Position numbers and translations under genes: made by a program
In this document: positions 7,768-15,624 of the stretch, piece by piece
Layout: every line of letters begins with the position of its first letter
How positions within the stretch are numbered: the first letter of the stretch is position 1
DNA from: UKL13-2 sp036394575
GTDB taxonomy: Bacteria > Pseudomonadota > Gammaproteobacteria > Burkholderiales > Usitatibacteraceae
DNA: 64,000 nt
Assembly (NCBI GenBank): GCA_036394575.1
Contig: DASWEY010000020.1
Span: 62,001 to 126,000, forward strand
Direction of reading: 5' to 3'
The notes under the pieces: generated by a model
Told to the model about the DNA's origin: nothing
Databases searched by the model: none
What the model saw: only the letters and a program-made list of their open reading frames with translations

Positions 7768-8427
7768 TCAGGGAGCGCCCAGCTTGCGCATCTGCCGGTC
7801 GTGCCAGCGGCGCAGCAATAACATCGCCGTCAGCGCGCCGATCAGGGCAAACAGCATATCGGACTGCGTGTCCCAGGGGTCGCCCTGGGTGCCGAGGAAT
7901 TCGTCGGCGCCCTGGCCGAGCAGCAGGGCGCTCCACCATTCGACGATTTCATAAGACGCCGATACCGCGAGGCAGATACAGACGCACAGAAAGGCGATGA
8001 GTCCATCGCCGCGCACGCCGAATTTGCGGACCAGCAACTCCCGCGCCGCCATGGCCGGCACAAAGCCCTGCGCAAAGTGGCCGATCTTGTCGTAGTTGTT
8101 GCGTGCAAAGCCGAACCAGTCCTGCATCCAGAAGCCCAGCGGCACATGCGCATAGGTGTAGGCGCCGCCCAGCATCAGGATCAGGCCGTGCAGGGCGATC
8201 AGCCAATACAGCAGCGGCGTCAGCGCAAAGGTATGCCGCGAGCGCCAGATCAGGATGAACGCGATCAGCGCCGGAAAAATTTCCATCAGCCAGGTCAGGC
8301 GGTCCTTGGCGATCCACAGGGAAACGCCGAGTCCGGCCGACCACAATACGGCCAGCAGGATCGGCATACGGGGTGTCGGGCGAAGGTCGGGTTGCATATC
8401 GGGGTTTCCATGATTGGTTTGCGTCAA
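7768..8427 (-). CDS. DUF2238 (YjdF-like) integral membrane protein
   Basis: A 219-residue protein with about six hydrophobic helices. The motifs NNYDKIGHFAQGFVPA and YEIVEWWSALLLGQGADEFLGTQGDPWDTQSD are the hallmark of the YjdF/DUF2238 family. The conserved acidic and histidine residues in the membrane region hint at an enzyme or transporter, but no function is established. It converges on the LytTR gene and is divergent from thiS, with 65 bp between starts. Confidence 0.85.
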   Translation of the reverse strand: MTQTNHGNPDMQPDLRPTPRMPILLAVLWSAGLGVSLWIAKDRLTWLMEIFPALIAFILIWRSRHTFALTPLLYWLIALHGLILMLGGAYTYAHVPLGFWMQDWFGFARNNYDKIGHFAQGFVPAMAARELLVRKFGVRGDGLIAFLCVCICLAVSASYEIVEWWSALLLGQGADEFLGTQGDPWDTQSDMLFALIGALTAMLLLRRWHDRQMRKLGAP

Positions 8428-8492
8428 TTTTGCGCGCGCGCTTGCGTGCTACCATTTTCACGTCGATTTACTGCACCCATCTCTTGTTCCGC

Positions 8493-8699
8493 ATGAGCAT
8501 CAGCGTCACCCTCAATGGCGAAGCTAAGCATATCGCGTCCGGCACCCGGCTGGCGGCACTCGTTGCCGAGCTGTCCCTGGCGGGCAGGCGCTATGCGATC
8601 GAGCGCAATGGCGAAATCGTTCCCAAAAGCGCGCTGGCGGGAACCGAGTTGAACGACGGCGACCGTCTTGAAATCGTGGTTGCGGTTGGCGGCGGCTGA
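8493..8699 (+). CDS. thiS: Sulfur carrier protein ThiS
   Basis: A 68-residue ubiquitin-like protein ending in VAVGGG; the terminal Gly-Gly is adenylated by ThiF and thiocarboxylated to donate sulfur for the thiazole of thiamine. It opens with MSISVTLNGEAK, the usual ThiS start. The upstream in-frame extension to 8373 overlaps the divergent gene and is not family-like. thiG follows 35 bp downstream. No thiC, thiE, thiF or thiO gene is adjacent, and the 65-bp upstream gap is too short for a TPP riboswitch. Confidence 0.93.
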   Translation: MSISVTLNGEAKHIASGTRLAALVAELSLAGRRYAIERNGEIVPKSALAGTELNDGDRLEIVVAVGGG

Positions 8700-8734
8700 A
8701 GCACGTTTATTTCGCAGTTTCCTGAAAGCATTTC

Positions 8735-9562
8735 ATGTCCCCCAAGTCCGACACCGCTGATAGCCTGGTCATCGCCGGCAAACGTTACGCCTCGCGCCTG
8801 ATGGTCGGCACCGGCAAGTACCGCGATTTCAATGAAACCCGCGATGCCATCGTCGCCAGCGGCGCCGAGATCGTCACCGTGGCGATCCGCCGCGTCAACA
8901 TTGGCCAGAACGCCAATGAGCCCAGTCTGCTCGAGGTGCTGCCGCCATCGCGGTTCACCATTTTGCCGAATACCGCGGGCTGCTATAACGCCAAGGACGC
9001 GGTGCGCACCCTGCGTCTCGCGCGCGAGCTGCTCGACGGTCACGCCTTGGTCAAGCTCGAGGTGCTTGGCGATGAGTCCACCCTGTTCCCGAACATGCCA
9101 GAGACCTTGATTGCCGCGCAGGAACTGGTCGCCGATGGTTTTCAGGTGATGGTCTATTGCTCGGATGATCCGCTGCAGGCAAAGGCGCTGGAAGAAATCG
9201 GCTGCGTGGCGGTGATGCCGCTGGCCTCCCTGATCGGCTCGGGCATGGGCATCCTGAATCCCTGGAATCTGGAAATCATTCTCGATCGCGCCACTGTACC
9301 GGTGATTGTCGATGCGGGCATCGGCACCGCCTCGGACGCGACCATCGCCATGGAACTAGGCTGCGATGGCGTGTTGATGAACACTGCCATCGCCAAGGCG
9401 AAAAATCCGGTGCTGATGGCCAGCGCGATGAGGAAGGCAGTCGAGGCGGGGCGCGAGGCCTGGCGTGCCGGGCGCATGCCGAAGAAGATTTATCAGGCCA
9501 GTCCGAGTTCGCCGACAGAAGGCAAGATCGGAAAGATCGGAAAGATCGGAAAGATCGCTTAG
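8735..9562 (+). CDS. thiG: Thiazole synthase ThiG
   Basis: A 275-residue TIM-barrel enzyme that makes the thiazole phosphate moiety of thiamine from DXP, dehydroglycine and ThiS-thiocarboxylate. The Schiff-base lysine is Lys107 in VKLEVLGD, and the phosphate-binding loops DAGIGTASDA and GVLMNTAIAKAK are present. The usual C-terminus (PKKIYQASPSSPTEGKI) is extended by GKI units encoded by a 9-bp tandem repeat. The tail is unlikely to alter catalysis. It forms an operon with thiS. Confidence 0.95.
   Translation: MSPKSDTADSLVIAGKRYASRLMVGTGKYRDFNETRDAIVASGAEIVTVAIRRVNIGQNANEPSLLEVLPPSRFTILPNTAGCYNAKDAVRTLRLARELLDGHALVKLEVLGDESTLFPNMPETLIAAQELVADGFQVMVYCSDDPLQAKALEEIGCVAVMPLASLIGSGMGILNPWNLEIILDRATVPVIVDAGIGTASDATIAMELGCDGVLMNTAIAKAKNPVLMASAMRKAVEAGREAWRAGRMPKKIYQASPSSPTEGKIGKIGKIGKIA
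9524..9559 (+). repeat. Tandem 9-bp repeat at the 3' end of thiG
   Basis: The unit AAGATCGGA occurs three times in tandem followed by a fourth, variant copy (AAGATCGCT) just before the TAG. It encodes Gly-Lys-Ile repeats that lengthen ThiG in frame. The unit length is a multiple of three, so copy number could change without loss of the gene. Confidence 0.9.
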
Positions 9563-9594
9563 TTTTTCCTCATGAGAAGTGTAAAAGTCAAGCA

Positions 9595-9638
9595 TTGGCG
9601 CGGTGTTTGAAGCAAAAATGCCTCGAAACCCGCACCAA
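9595..9638 (+). repeat. Dispersed palindromic element, copy A
   Basis: A 44-bp core bounded by TTGGCGCGG and CCGCACCAA, with an inner arm pair TTTGAAGCA/TGCCTCGAAA. The right flank ATGGCGTTCTAC is shared with the other copies and runs into the yciI stop codon (9647-9649). It lies between the convergent ends of thiG and yciI. Homologous cores, all exactly 44 bp, are at 21655, 23089 and 62329. Confidence 0.8.
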
Positions 9639-9646
9639 ATGGCGTT

Positions 9647-9958
9647 CTACAATTTCACGATATCGACTTTCACGGTCGCCGCATCGCCTACTACGGTGGT
9701 CCACTCGCGCACCCGCCACGTGGTGACCAGATCGTTTTTCACATAGGGATCGTTGCGCGCAAACGCTTCGGCGGCCGCAGGCGATTCGCCCTGAAACATC
9801 AGCACCGCACCATCGGCCGGATCAGCCAAGGCGCCCGCCAGTACCAGTTCACCGCGTGCCTTGGCGTCGAGCGCATGCTGCAAATGCAGCTTGCGAAACG
9901 GGACTCTACGCTCGGCGTAATTTTCGACCACCTCGTAGAACAGCAGGAAATGTTTCAT
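9647..9958 (-). CDS. YciI-family protein
   Basis: A 103-residue ferredoxin-like-fold protein of the YciI/YCII family (PF03795). It starts MKHFLLFYEVVENYAERRVPFRKLH and has the conserved His in KLHLQHALDA and Asp in ADPADGAVLMF. The biochemical role of most family members is unknown; some are dehydrochlorinase-like. The ATG overlaps the stop of the upstream esterase (ATGA), so the two are translationally coupled. Its stop codon is touched by palindromic element copy A. Confidence 0.88.
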   Translation of the reverse strand: MKHFLLFYEVVENYAERRVPFRKLHLQHALDAKARGELVLAGALADPADGAVLMFQGESPAAAEAFARNDPYVKNDLVTTWRVREWTTVVGDAATVKVDIVKL

Positions 9959-10899
9959 GGCGTGGCTTTCGCGGCGGCAATGATTTTCTCCACCACCAGC
10001 TTGCCCGGCGCCGTCCATGGCGAAATCAATTCAAAATGCCCGGCGTTGTCGATGGTCAACAGGTCGATGGTTTCGCCTTTGGCCTTGGCGCTGTTCTGGT
10101 AGCGCCAGGCCAGCGCCGGCGCGATCACGCCATCGTAGACGCCACTGATCATCAGCTGTTTCACGCCCAGCGGCAGCAGCTCGATGGGCGAAGTGTCGAG
10201 GAAGGCGGCCGTCTCGCCCCGCCCCGCGGTATCGACCAGCTTGTCGACCGTATCGCGCTCGCATGCATGGGCGACGGCAACGGCGGAGTAGGCGAGATCG
10301 GGCATGCCGGCGATGGCGACGACGCTTTTGATCGGCAGCGGGTTGGCGATTTTCAGCGCGCTGTTGGCGGGCAGCCTGGGACGCGCGGCCGCCCACAGGG
10401 CGAGGTGCCCGCCGGCGGAATGGCCCGAGGTGATGACGCGATTCAAGTCGAGATTGTATTTCGGTGCGATGCTGCGCAGATGGTCGATGCCATGCGCGAT
10501 GTCGAGGAAAGTCGCCGGATAGCCGCCGCCCATCACGTTTTCCTTCATGCCGACGCGGCGGTAGGTGAGGCTCCACACCGCCACGCCATGCTTGCGCAAT
10601 TCATCGGACAGGAATGCGATCAGTTCCGGACCGGGATATTCCGACAGCCAGCAGCCGCCGTGAATCAGCACCACTACCGGCAGCGCAGTGGACGACGCAG
10701 TCTTCGGCAGCCACAGCTCGCCGTATTGGTTGGGGCCGCTGTCGTATTGAACCTTGACGTCCGGCGTCGGACGGTCGGGCCGGTCCAGCACTTGCCGGAA
10801 CGTGAGCGACTGCGCCAGCGTATCGGGCGGCATTACGAACAGGCTGAACATGCCGAGCGGCAGAATCGCCAGGCGAAGCAGGAAAACGATGGAAGACAT
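9955..10899 (-). CDS. Exported alpha/beta-hydrolase (esterase/BD-FAE type)
   Basis: A 314-residue protein with an N-terminal signal peptide (about residues 1-30, ending DTLAQ). The oxyanion-hole motif HGG is at 80-82, the nucleophile Ser161 in GHSAGG, and the likely acid and base are Asp256 (GVYDGV) and His288 (NAGHFEL). The fold is like BD-FAE/carboxylesterases and kynurenine formamidase-like enzymes; the substrate is unknown. The ATG at 10899 is chosen because it follows a CGGAG site and begins the signal peptide. The YciI gene is coupled downstream. Confidence 0.85.
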   Translation of the reverse strand: MSSIVFLLRLAILPLGMFSLFVMPPDTLAQSLTFRQVLDRPDRPTPDVKVQYDSGPNQYGELWLPKTASSTALPVVVLIHGGCWLSEYPGPELIAFLSDELRKHGVAVWSLTYRRVGMKENVMGGGYPATFLDIAHGIDHLRSIAPKYNLDLNRVITSGHSAGGHLALWAAARPRLPANSALKIANPLPIKSVVAIAGMPDLAYSAVAVAHACERDTVDKLVDTAGRGETAAFLDTSPIELLPLGVKQLMISGVYDGVIAPALAWRYQNSAKAKGETIDLLTIDNAGHFELISPWTAPGKLVVEKIIAAAKATP

Positions 10900-10973
10900 G
10901 CGGCGCGCTCCGGGGAGGGAAGCCCGCATTATCGCAGCAGTCCTCAAGAGCACAAAATCGGCAAGCCGAAGTG

Positions 10974-11027
10974 CAATATCCACGGGCGTCCCAGGCCATT
11001 TTTGCCCGGGAAGCCGCGTGGATATTG
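10974..11027. repeat. Palindromic element related to the dispersed family (copy E)
   Basis: CAATATCCACG (10974-10984) pairs perfectly with CGTGGATATTG (11017-11027), enclosing CCCAGG and CCCGGG arms around GCCATTTTTGCCC. The centre matches copy C at 23089 (GCCATTTTTGCCCC), while the outer arms differ but still pair. It lies between the esterase start and the katG 3' end, where it could act as a katG terminator or RNA stabiliser. Confidence 0.6.
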
Positions 11028-11095
11028 GGTCTACGTGTTTCTACGTTTGCTGCCTATGTGTGCTGATTGAGGCATTGAGATGCTTGACCCAGCCA

Positions 11096-13291
11096 TCATG
11101 CAAGGTCGTAGCGATCGAGATTCATCACTTTGCTCCAGGCTGCCACAAAGTCACGCACGAACAGCTGCTGCGAGTCACTGGCCGCATAGACTTCCACCAG
11201 TGCGCGAAGCTGCGAGTTCGAACCAAAGACGAGATCGACGATGGTGCCGGTCCACTTGATCTCGCCCGTCGTCCTATCGCGTCCCTCCAGCACGCCTTCG
11301 GATGTGGCGGACTTCTGCCACGTCGTGTTCATGTCGAGGAGATTCACGAAAAAATCGTTGGTCAAAGTCTCGGGCCGCTTGGTGAAAACACCGTGCTTGG
11401 CCTGCCCGACATTCGCATTCAGGGCGCGCATGCCGCCGACCAGAACCGTCATCTCGGGCGCGGTCAGCGTCAGCAGGTTGGCACGATCCAGCAGCAGCGC
11501 AGCCGCTGATGTTTCCAGACCCTTGCGGACGTAGTTGCGGAATCCGTCTGCGGCCGGTTCCAGTACGGCGAACGAGTCCACGTCGGTCTGTTCCTGCGAT
11601 GCATCCATGCGGCCCGGTGCGAAGGGAACCTTCACGTCCTGCCCGGCCTTTTTCGCTGCGGCCTCGACGGCTGCAGAGCCGCCCAGAACGATCAGATCAG
11701 CCAGCGACACTTTCTTCCCGCCGGATTGCGTGCCGTTGAAATCCTTCTGGATCGCTTCCAGTTTTTGCAGGACCTTCGCCAGTTCGGCCGGCTGGTTTAC
11801 GTCCCAATTCTTTTGCGGTGCCAGGCGAATGCGCGCCCCGTTGGCGCCGCCACGCTTATCGCTGCCGCGGAAGGTTGACGCCGATGCCCAGGCCGTTGTC
11901 ACCAGCTGGGAAATCGAAAGCCCGGAAGCGAGTATCTTGGCCTTCAGCGCAGCAACGTCCTGCTCATCGACCAGCTTGTGATTCACGGCGGGGATCGGGT
12001 CCTGCCAAATCAGCACTTCCTTCGGTACCAGCGGGCCGAGATAGCGTGCCCGTGGCCCCATATCGCGGTGCGTTAGCTTGTACCAGGCGCGAGCAAACGC
12101 ATCGGCAAACTCTTTCGGATTCTGCATGAACCGCCGCGAGATTTTCTCGTAGTCCGGGTCCATGCGCATGGCCATGTCCGCGGTGGACATCATCGGCGCA
12201 TGGCGCTTGCCCGGATCGTGGGCATCCGGTACCGTGCCGGCGCCCGCGTCGCCCTTGGGCTTCCACTGTTGTGCGCCGGCCGGACTCCTGGTCAGTTCCC
12301 ACTCGTAGCCGAACAGGGTCTCGAAGTAGCCGTTGTCCCACTTGATGGGGTTGGGGGTCCAGGCGCCTTCCAGGCCGCTGGTGATCGCGTGCACGCCCTT
12401 GCCGGTGCCGAAACTGTTCTTCCAGCCGAGACCCTGCTCCTCAATGTTCGCGCCCTCCGGCTCGGGGCCGACATACTTGCCCGGGTCGGCCGCGCCGTGG
12501 GTCTTGCCAAATGTGTGGCCACCAGCGGTGAGCGCCACGGTTTCCTCATCGTTCATGGCCATGCGCGCAAAGGTCTCGCGGATGTCCCGTGCCGAGCCGA
12601 GCGGATCCGGCTTGCCATTCGGCCCTTCCGGATTCACGTAAATCAGGCCCATCTGCACCGCGCCAAGCGGATTTTCGAGTTCGCGGTCACCGGAGTAGCG
12701 CTTGTCGCCCAGCCATTCGGCCTCGGGTCCCCAGTAAATTTCCTCCGGCTCAAACACGTCCGCGCGCCCGCCGGCGAAACCGAAGGTCTTGAATCCCATG
12801 GAATCCAGCGCGACGGTACCGGCGAGAATCATCAGGTCGGCCCAGGAGAGTTTGCGGCCATACTTCTGCTTGATGGGCCACAGCAAGCGGCGGGCTTTGT
12901 CGAGGTTGCCATTGTCCGGCCAGCTGTTGAGCGGCGCAAAGCGTTGTGTGCCGGAGCCCGCACCGCCGCGACCATCGGCGATACGGTAGGTGCCTGCGCT
13001 ATGCCAGGCCATGCGGATGAAGAGCGGCCCGTAATGGCCGTAGTCTGCGGGCCACCAGTCCTGTGAATCCGTCATCAATGCGTGGAGGTCCTTGACCACG
13101 GCATTCAGATCGAGGCTCTTGAATTCCTCGGCATAGTTGAACGCCTCGCCCATGGGATTCGACAGCGGGGAGTTCTGGTTAAGCATCTTGAGGTTCAGTT
13201 GATTGGGCCACCAATCTGCGTTCGTGGTGGCACCTGCAGTTGCTTGTTTGCGAGCACCGCTCGGGAACGGGCACATTTTTTCGGCTGACAA
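11096..13291 (-). CDS. katG: Catalase-peroxidase KatG
   Basis: A 731-residue bifunctional haem enzyme decomposing hydrogen peroxide. Distal Arg93, Trp96 and His97 (RMAWHSAGTYR), Tyr218 (LIYVNPEGP), Met244 and proximal His259 (TAGGHTFGKTHG) are all present. They sit exactly 11 residues before the M. tuberculosis KatG numbering (Trp107-Tyr229-Met255 adduct, His270). The duplicated C-terminal peroxidase domain is complete. No signal peptide is seen, so it is cytoplasmic. The likely OxyR-type site is about 210 bp upstream. Confidence 0.97.
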   Translation of the reverse strand: MSAEKMCPFPSGARKQATAGATTNADWWPNQLNLKMLNQNSPLSNPMGEAFNYAEEFKSLDLNAVVKDLHALMTDSQDWWPADYGHYGPLFIRMAWHSAGTYRIADGRGGAGSGTQRFAPLNSWPDNGNLDKARRLLWPIKQKYGRKLSWADLMILAGTVALDSMGFKTFGFAGGRADVFEPEEIYWGPEAEWLGDKRYSGDRELENPLGAVQMGLIYVNPEGPNGKPDPLGSARDIRETFARMAMNDEETVALTAGGHTFGKTHGAADPGKYVGPEPEGANIEEQGLGWKNSFGTGKGVHAITSGLEGAWTPNPIKWDNGYFETLFGYEWELTRSPAGAQQWKPKGDAGAGTVPDAHDPGKRHAPMMSTADMAMRMDPDYEKISRRFMQNPKEFADAFARAWYKLTHRDMGPRARYLGPLVPKEVLIWQDPIPAVNHKLVDEQDVAALKAKILASGLSISQLVTTAWASASTFRGSDKRGGANGARIRLAPQKNWDVNQPAELAKVLQKLEAIQKDFNGTQSGGKKVSLADLIVLGGSAAVEAAAKKAGQDVKVPFAPGRMDASQEQTDVDSFAVLEPAADGFRNYVRKGLETSAAALLLDRANLLTLTAPEMTVLVGGMRALNANVGQAKHGVFTKRPETLTNDFFVNLLDMNTTWQKSATSEGVLEGRDRTTGEIKWTGTIVDLVFGSNSQLRALVEVYAASDSQQLFVRDFVAAWSKVMNLDRYDLA

Positions 13292-13699
13292 GATTTTCTC
13301 CTTTGATTAACGATGGGGGAATGGAATTTCAGTACGGCAGCGTGGTGAATGGCGGCAATATTGCAAAGCACGCCCAGCCGCTTGCTGAATCTGTTGCTGA
13401 GGGCATTTGAAGGTTCATGTCCTTTGGGCCGGAAATAATTCAATGCATGCAGGTTAGCGGCGCCACAACCATTTGAAAAATCGTTTGTTCACATGCATTC
13501 GATAGACAAAATCTATTGACGTCCCGTGCGTGAGTGATGCCCGGCATTGGCGTGCGCCTGTGCCACCTGCGCCAGGCAGTGTCAACGCAGCTGGAATCGG
13601 ATGCCGGGGATAGGGAGAATCTATCGGTACCGGCGTACCCGTCTAGAACGGCAATGCGCATTCCGCGCTGCGCGGATGCGCGCAGCCCTCATTGCCCGC
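13292..13699. other. Long intergenic region upstream of katG
   Basis: About 400 bp between the katG start and the 3' end of the persulfide dioxygenase gene; both genes are on the minus strand. It contains the ATAG-N7-CTAT palindrome at 13502-13516 and an AT-rich stretch expected for the katG promoter. Short open frames here show no coding character. Nothing recognisable is seen in 13550-13690 apart from GC-rich short palindromes. Confidence 0.5.
13502..13516. promoter_or_regulatory. OxyR-like palindrome upstream of katG
   Basis: ATAG-ACAAAAT-CTAT matches the OxyR half-element ATAG-N7-CTAT, as does the palindrome upstream of rubrerythrin at 1944-1958. A second clear element at the expected spacing is not seen. 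The distance to the katG ATG (about 210 bp) implies a long leader or a further promoter. katG is a classic OxyR target in many proteobacteria. Confidence 0.45.
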
Positions 13700-14809
13700 T
13701 TAGCCCTGCGCCCAGGGCAGGCCGGCATGGCGCCAGCCATTCAGATGACCGCGTTGCTTGCTGGCGTCGGGGTCGCCTTCGAAGCCTTCGAGGATGTTGT
13801 AGGCCTTGCGATAACCCAGCGCGGTGGCTTGCTTGGCGGCATCGATCGAGCGCACGCCCGAGCGGCACAGGAACATGACCGGCGTTTCCAGCGGAACTTC
13901 GGATTGGAGCATATCGCCGAAGCGCGGATTCACGGCCATTCCGGGATATTGCTTCCAGGGAATCAGCGAGGTACCGGGGATATAGCCGACCCAGTCGCGC
14001 TCGGCCTGGGTGCGTACATCGATCAGGATGGCATAGCCGCCTTGCCACCACCGCTGCGCCAGCGTCGGCGGGATATCGCCGGCGTAACCCTGCGCCGGCA
14101 ACACCGCTTCCGCCGAGGGCGGCGGCGTCTCGCCAAGCAGCTGATTGGCCGGCACCGCGGTATCGATCATCTTCGGCGGCGCCAGGTCGAGGGCGCCCAT
14201 GATCGCAATGAATTCTTCTTTCGATTTTCCGGCCAGGCGCGGGTTGCCTTGTTTTTCGGCGCCGATGGTGCTTTCGGTGCGGCCATGATAATCGTGGCCC
14301 GGTAATACGCGGGTCGCATCCGGCAGGGTAAACAGTTGCTGCGTGATGCTGTCGTACATGGTGGCGGCATCGCCCGACTGGAAATCGGTGCGTCCGCAGC
14401 CGCTGATCAGCAGGGTATCGCCGCTCAGCACGGCATCGCCCCAGAGGTAACACATGCTCCCGGCAGTATGGCCTGGTGTGTGGATGGCGCGGATCGGAAG
14501 CCTTCCCAACATCAGGGTATCGCCGTCCTGCAACTGTTTCTGCGCCGCGGCGATGCCGCATTGCGCAGGCGCCGCCGTGGCGGCGCCTGTGCGCCGCGCG
14601 ATCTCGCCGGCAGCGGTGATGTGATCGGCATGCGCATGGGTCTCGACCACCCATTTCAGCTTCAGCCCTTTTCCGGCGATGGCGGCGAGGTCGCGGCCGA
14701 TTTGCGCATCAACTGCATCGATGAGGGCCGCTTCACCGCTGCTGTCGTCATACAGGATGTAGGTGAACGTGCTGGATTGGGGGTCGAACAATTGAATGAT
14801 TTTTTCCAT
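13700..14809 (-). CDS. Persulfide dioxygenase-rhodanese fusion (ETHE1-like)
   Basis: A 369-residue two-domain enzyme. The N-terminal metallo-beta-lactamase fold has THAHADH (57-63), His114 in HTPGHTAGSM, Asp131 (SGDTLL) and His172 (GHDY), the mononuclear iron ligands and second-shell residues of ETHE1-type persulfide dioxygenases. The C-terminal rhodanese domain (from about 248) has active-site Cys315 in CRSGVRS. Such PRF fusions oxidise glutathione persulfide to sulfite and exchange sulfur with thiosulfate. It lies in one operon behind the CsoR-type repressor, 9 bp downstream. Confidence 0.92.
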   Translation of the reverse strand: MEKIIQLFDPQSSTFTYILYDDSSGEAALIDAVDAQIGRDLAAIAGKGLKLKWVVETHAHADHITAAGEIARRTGAATAAPAQCGIAAAQKQLQDGDTLMLGRLPIRAIHTPGHTAGSMCYLWGDAVLSGDTLLISGCGRTDFQSGDAATMYDSITQQLFTLPDATRVLPGHDYHGRTESTIGAEKQGNPRLAGKSKEEFIAIMGALDLAPPKMIDTAVPANQLLGETPPPSAEAVLPAQGYAGDIPPTLAQRWWQGGYAILIDVRTQAERDWVGYIPGTSLIPWKQYPGMAVNPRFGDMLQSEVPLETPVMFLCRSGVRSIDAAKQATALGYRKAYNILEGFEGDPDASKQRGHLNGWRHAGLPWAQG

Positions 14810-14818
14810 GGCTTTCTC

Positions 14819-15118
14819 CTAGGCGAAGCGCGACAGCATCGCGGACACGTAGGCGCCGCGCGAGGCGGCAGCAGACGGCGTTTTGCCTGTCCGGCCGCGC
14901 TTCGCGGGGGCGACGGCATCCTCCTGCTCGATGATACAGCCGACCATGGCAAAGAAGGTCTTGTCCAGCGCCTTGCGGCTGGCGGCGAGTTGCTGAGCGA
15001 TTTTCTCGCAATCCGCTTCCTCGTCGATCAGCTTTTGCACGCCGCGCAGCTGGCCCTCGACGCGGCGCAGGCGCATGATCAGGGCGGTCTTCTTGTCGCT
15101 GTCGCGGAGTTTGCTCAT
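14819..15118 (-). CDS. CsoR/FrmR-family repressor, probably persulfide-responsive
   Basis: A 99-residue all-helical repressor with the family signature LRRVEGQLRGVQKLIDEE. Cys37 aligns with the conserved first cysteine of CsoR/FrmR/CstR. The second cysteine, Cys61, is one residue before the position of the metal/formaldehyde ligand His in FrmR, which here is Ile62. It therefore lacks the copper-CsoR ligand set. Adjacent persulfide oxidation and sulfur-import genes make it a CstR-like sulfur sensor by inference. It is divergent from yeeE with a palindromic operator between. Confidence 0.8.
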   Translation of the reverse strand: MSKLRDSDKKTALIMRLRRVEGQLRGVQKLIDEEADCEKIAQQLAASRKALDKTFFAMVGCIIEQEDAVAPAKRGRTGKTPSAAASRGAYVSAMLSRFA

Positions 15119-15149
15119 GATGATCCTTGAAAAATCGGCTCATCGTAAA

Positions 15150-15167
15150 TATACTACCGGGAGTATA
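15150..15167. promoter_or_regulatory. Palindromic operator between csoR-like and yeeE genes
   Basis: TATACT-ACCGGG-AGTATA is an 18-bp inverted repeat centred in the 68-bp divergent intergenic region, of the AT-flanked, GC-centred style bound by CsoR-family repressors. It is itself flanked by CCTTGAAAA (15125-15133) and TTTTCAAGG (15170-15178). These also form a perfect inverted repeat and supply the ribosome sites of the two divergent genes. One site could thus control both directions. Confidence 0.6.
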
Positions 15168-15186
15168 AATTTTCAAGGAGCCTGCA

Positions 15187-15615
15187 ATGAACTTCGGCGA
15201 TACTTCCCCCTGGCTGGCCGCGGCCGCCGGCGGTGTGCTGATCGGCGCCGCGGCTGTGCTGCTGATGTACCTGTTGGGCCGCATTGCCGGCATCAGCGGC
15301 ATTGCAGCCGGACTGCTGTCGCGCACGGCGCAGGGCGATCGCGGCTGGCGCCTTGCCTTTTTGCTCGGCCTGGTCGCCGCGGGTTTCCTGCTGAAACCGC
15401 TCGCGTCCGCCACGGCGGCGCCGGCCGCTTCGCTGCTGCTGCTGGTTGCCGCGGGCCTGCTGGTCGGCTTCGGCAGCGTGCTGGGTAGCGGTTGCACCAG
15501 CGGCCACGGCGTCTGCGGGCTGGGCCGTCGTTCGCTGCGTTCGCTGGTGGCGACGGTGGTGTTCATGCTGGCGGGACTCATCACCGTGTTCATCGCGCGT
15601 CATGTGCGGGGTTGA
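15187..15615 (+). CDS. YeeE/YedE-family sulfur transporter, first half
   Basis: A 142-residue membrane protein with about four helices and the motif GFGSVLGSGCTSGHGVCGLGR, characteristic of the YeeE/YedE (TsuA-type) family, whose conserved Cys residues relay thiosulfate or sulfane sulfur across the membrane. It is about half the size of full-length YeeE. The other half is encoded 9 bp downstream. Both are divergent from the CsoR-type repressor and the persulfide dioxygenase, suggesting import or export of sulfane sulfur coordinated with its oxidation. Confidence 0.88.
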   Translation: MNFGDTSPWLAAAAGGVLIGAAAVLLMYLLGRIAGISGIAAGLLSRTAQGDRGWRLAFLLGLVAAGFLLKPLASATAAPAASLLLLVAAGLLVGFGSVLGSGCTSGHGVCGLGRRSLRSLVATVVFMLAGLITVFIARHVRG

Positions 15616-15624
15616 GGAGGGATC

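Noticed and set aside
8428..8492. TPP riboswitch upstream of thiS
   Set aside because: The gap between the divergent genes is only 65 bp and lacks the conserved THI-box segments.
9856..11070. A 404-residue plus-strand frame opposite the esterase
   Set aside because: The opposite strand encodes a complete hydrolase with signal peptide and catalytic triad; this frame has no domain.
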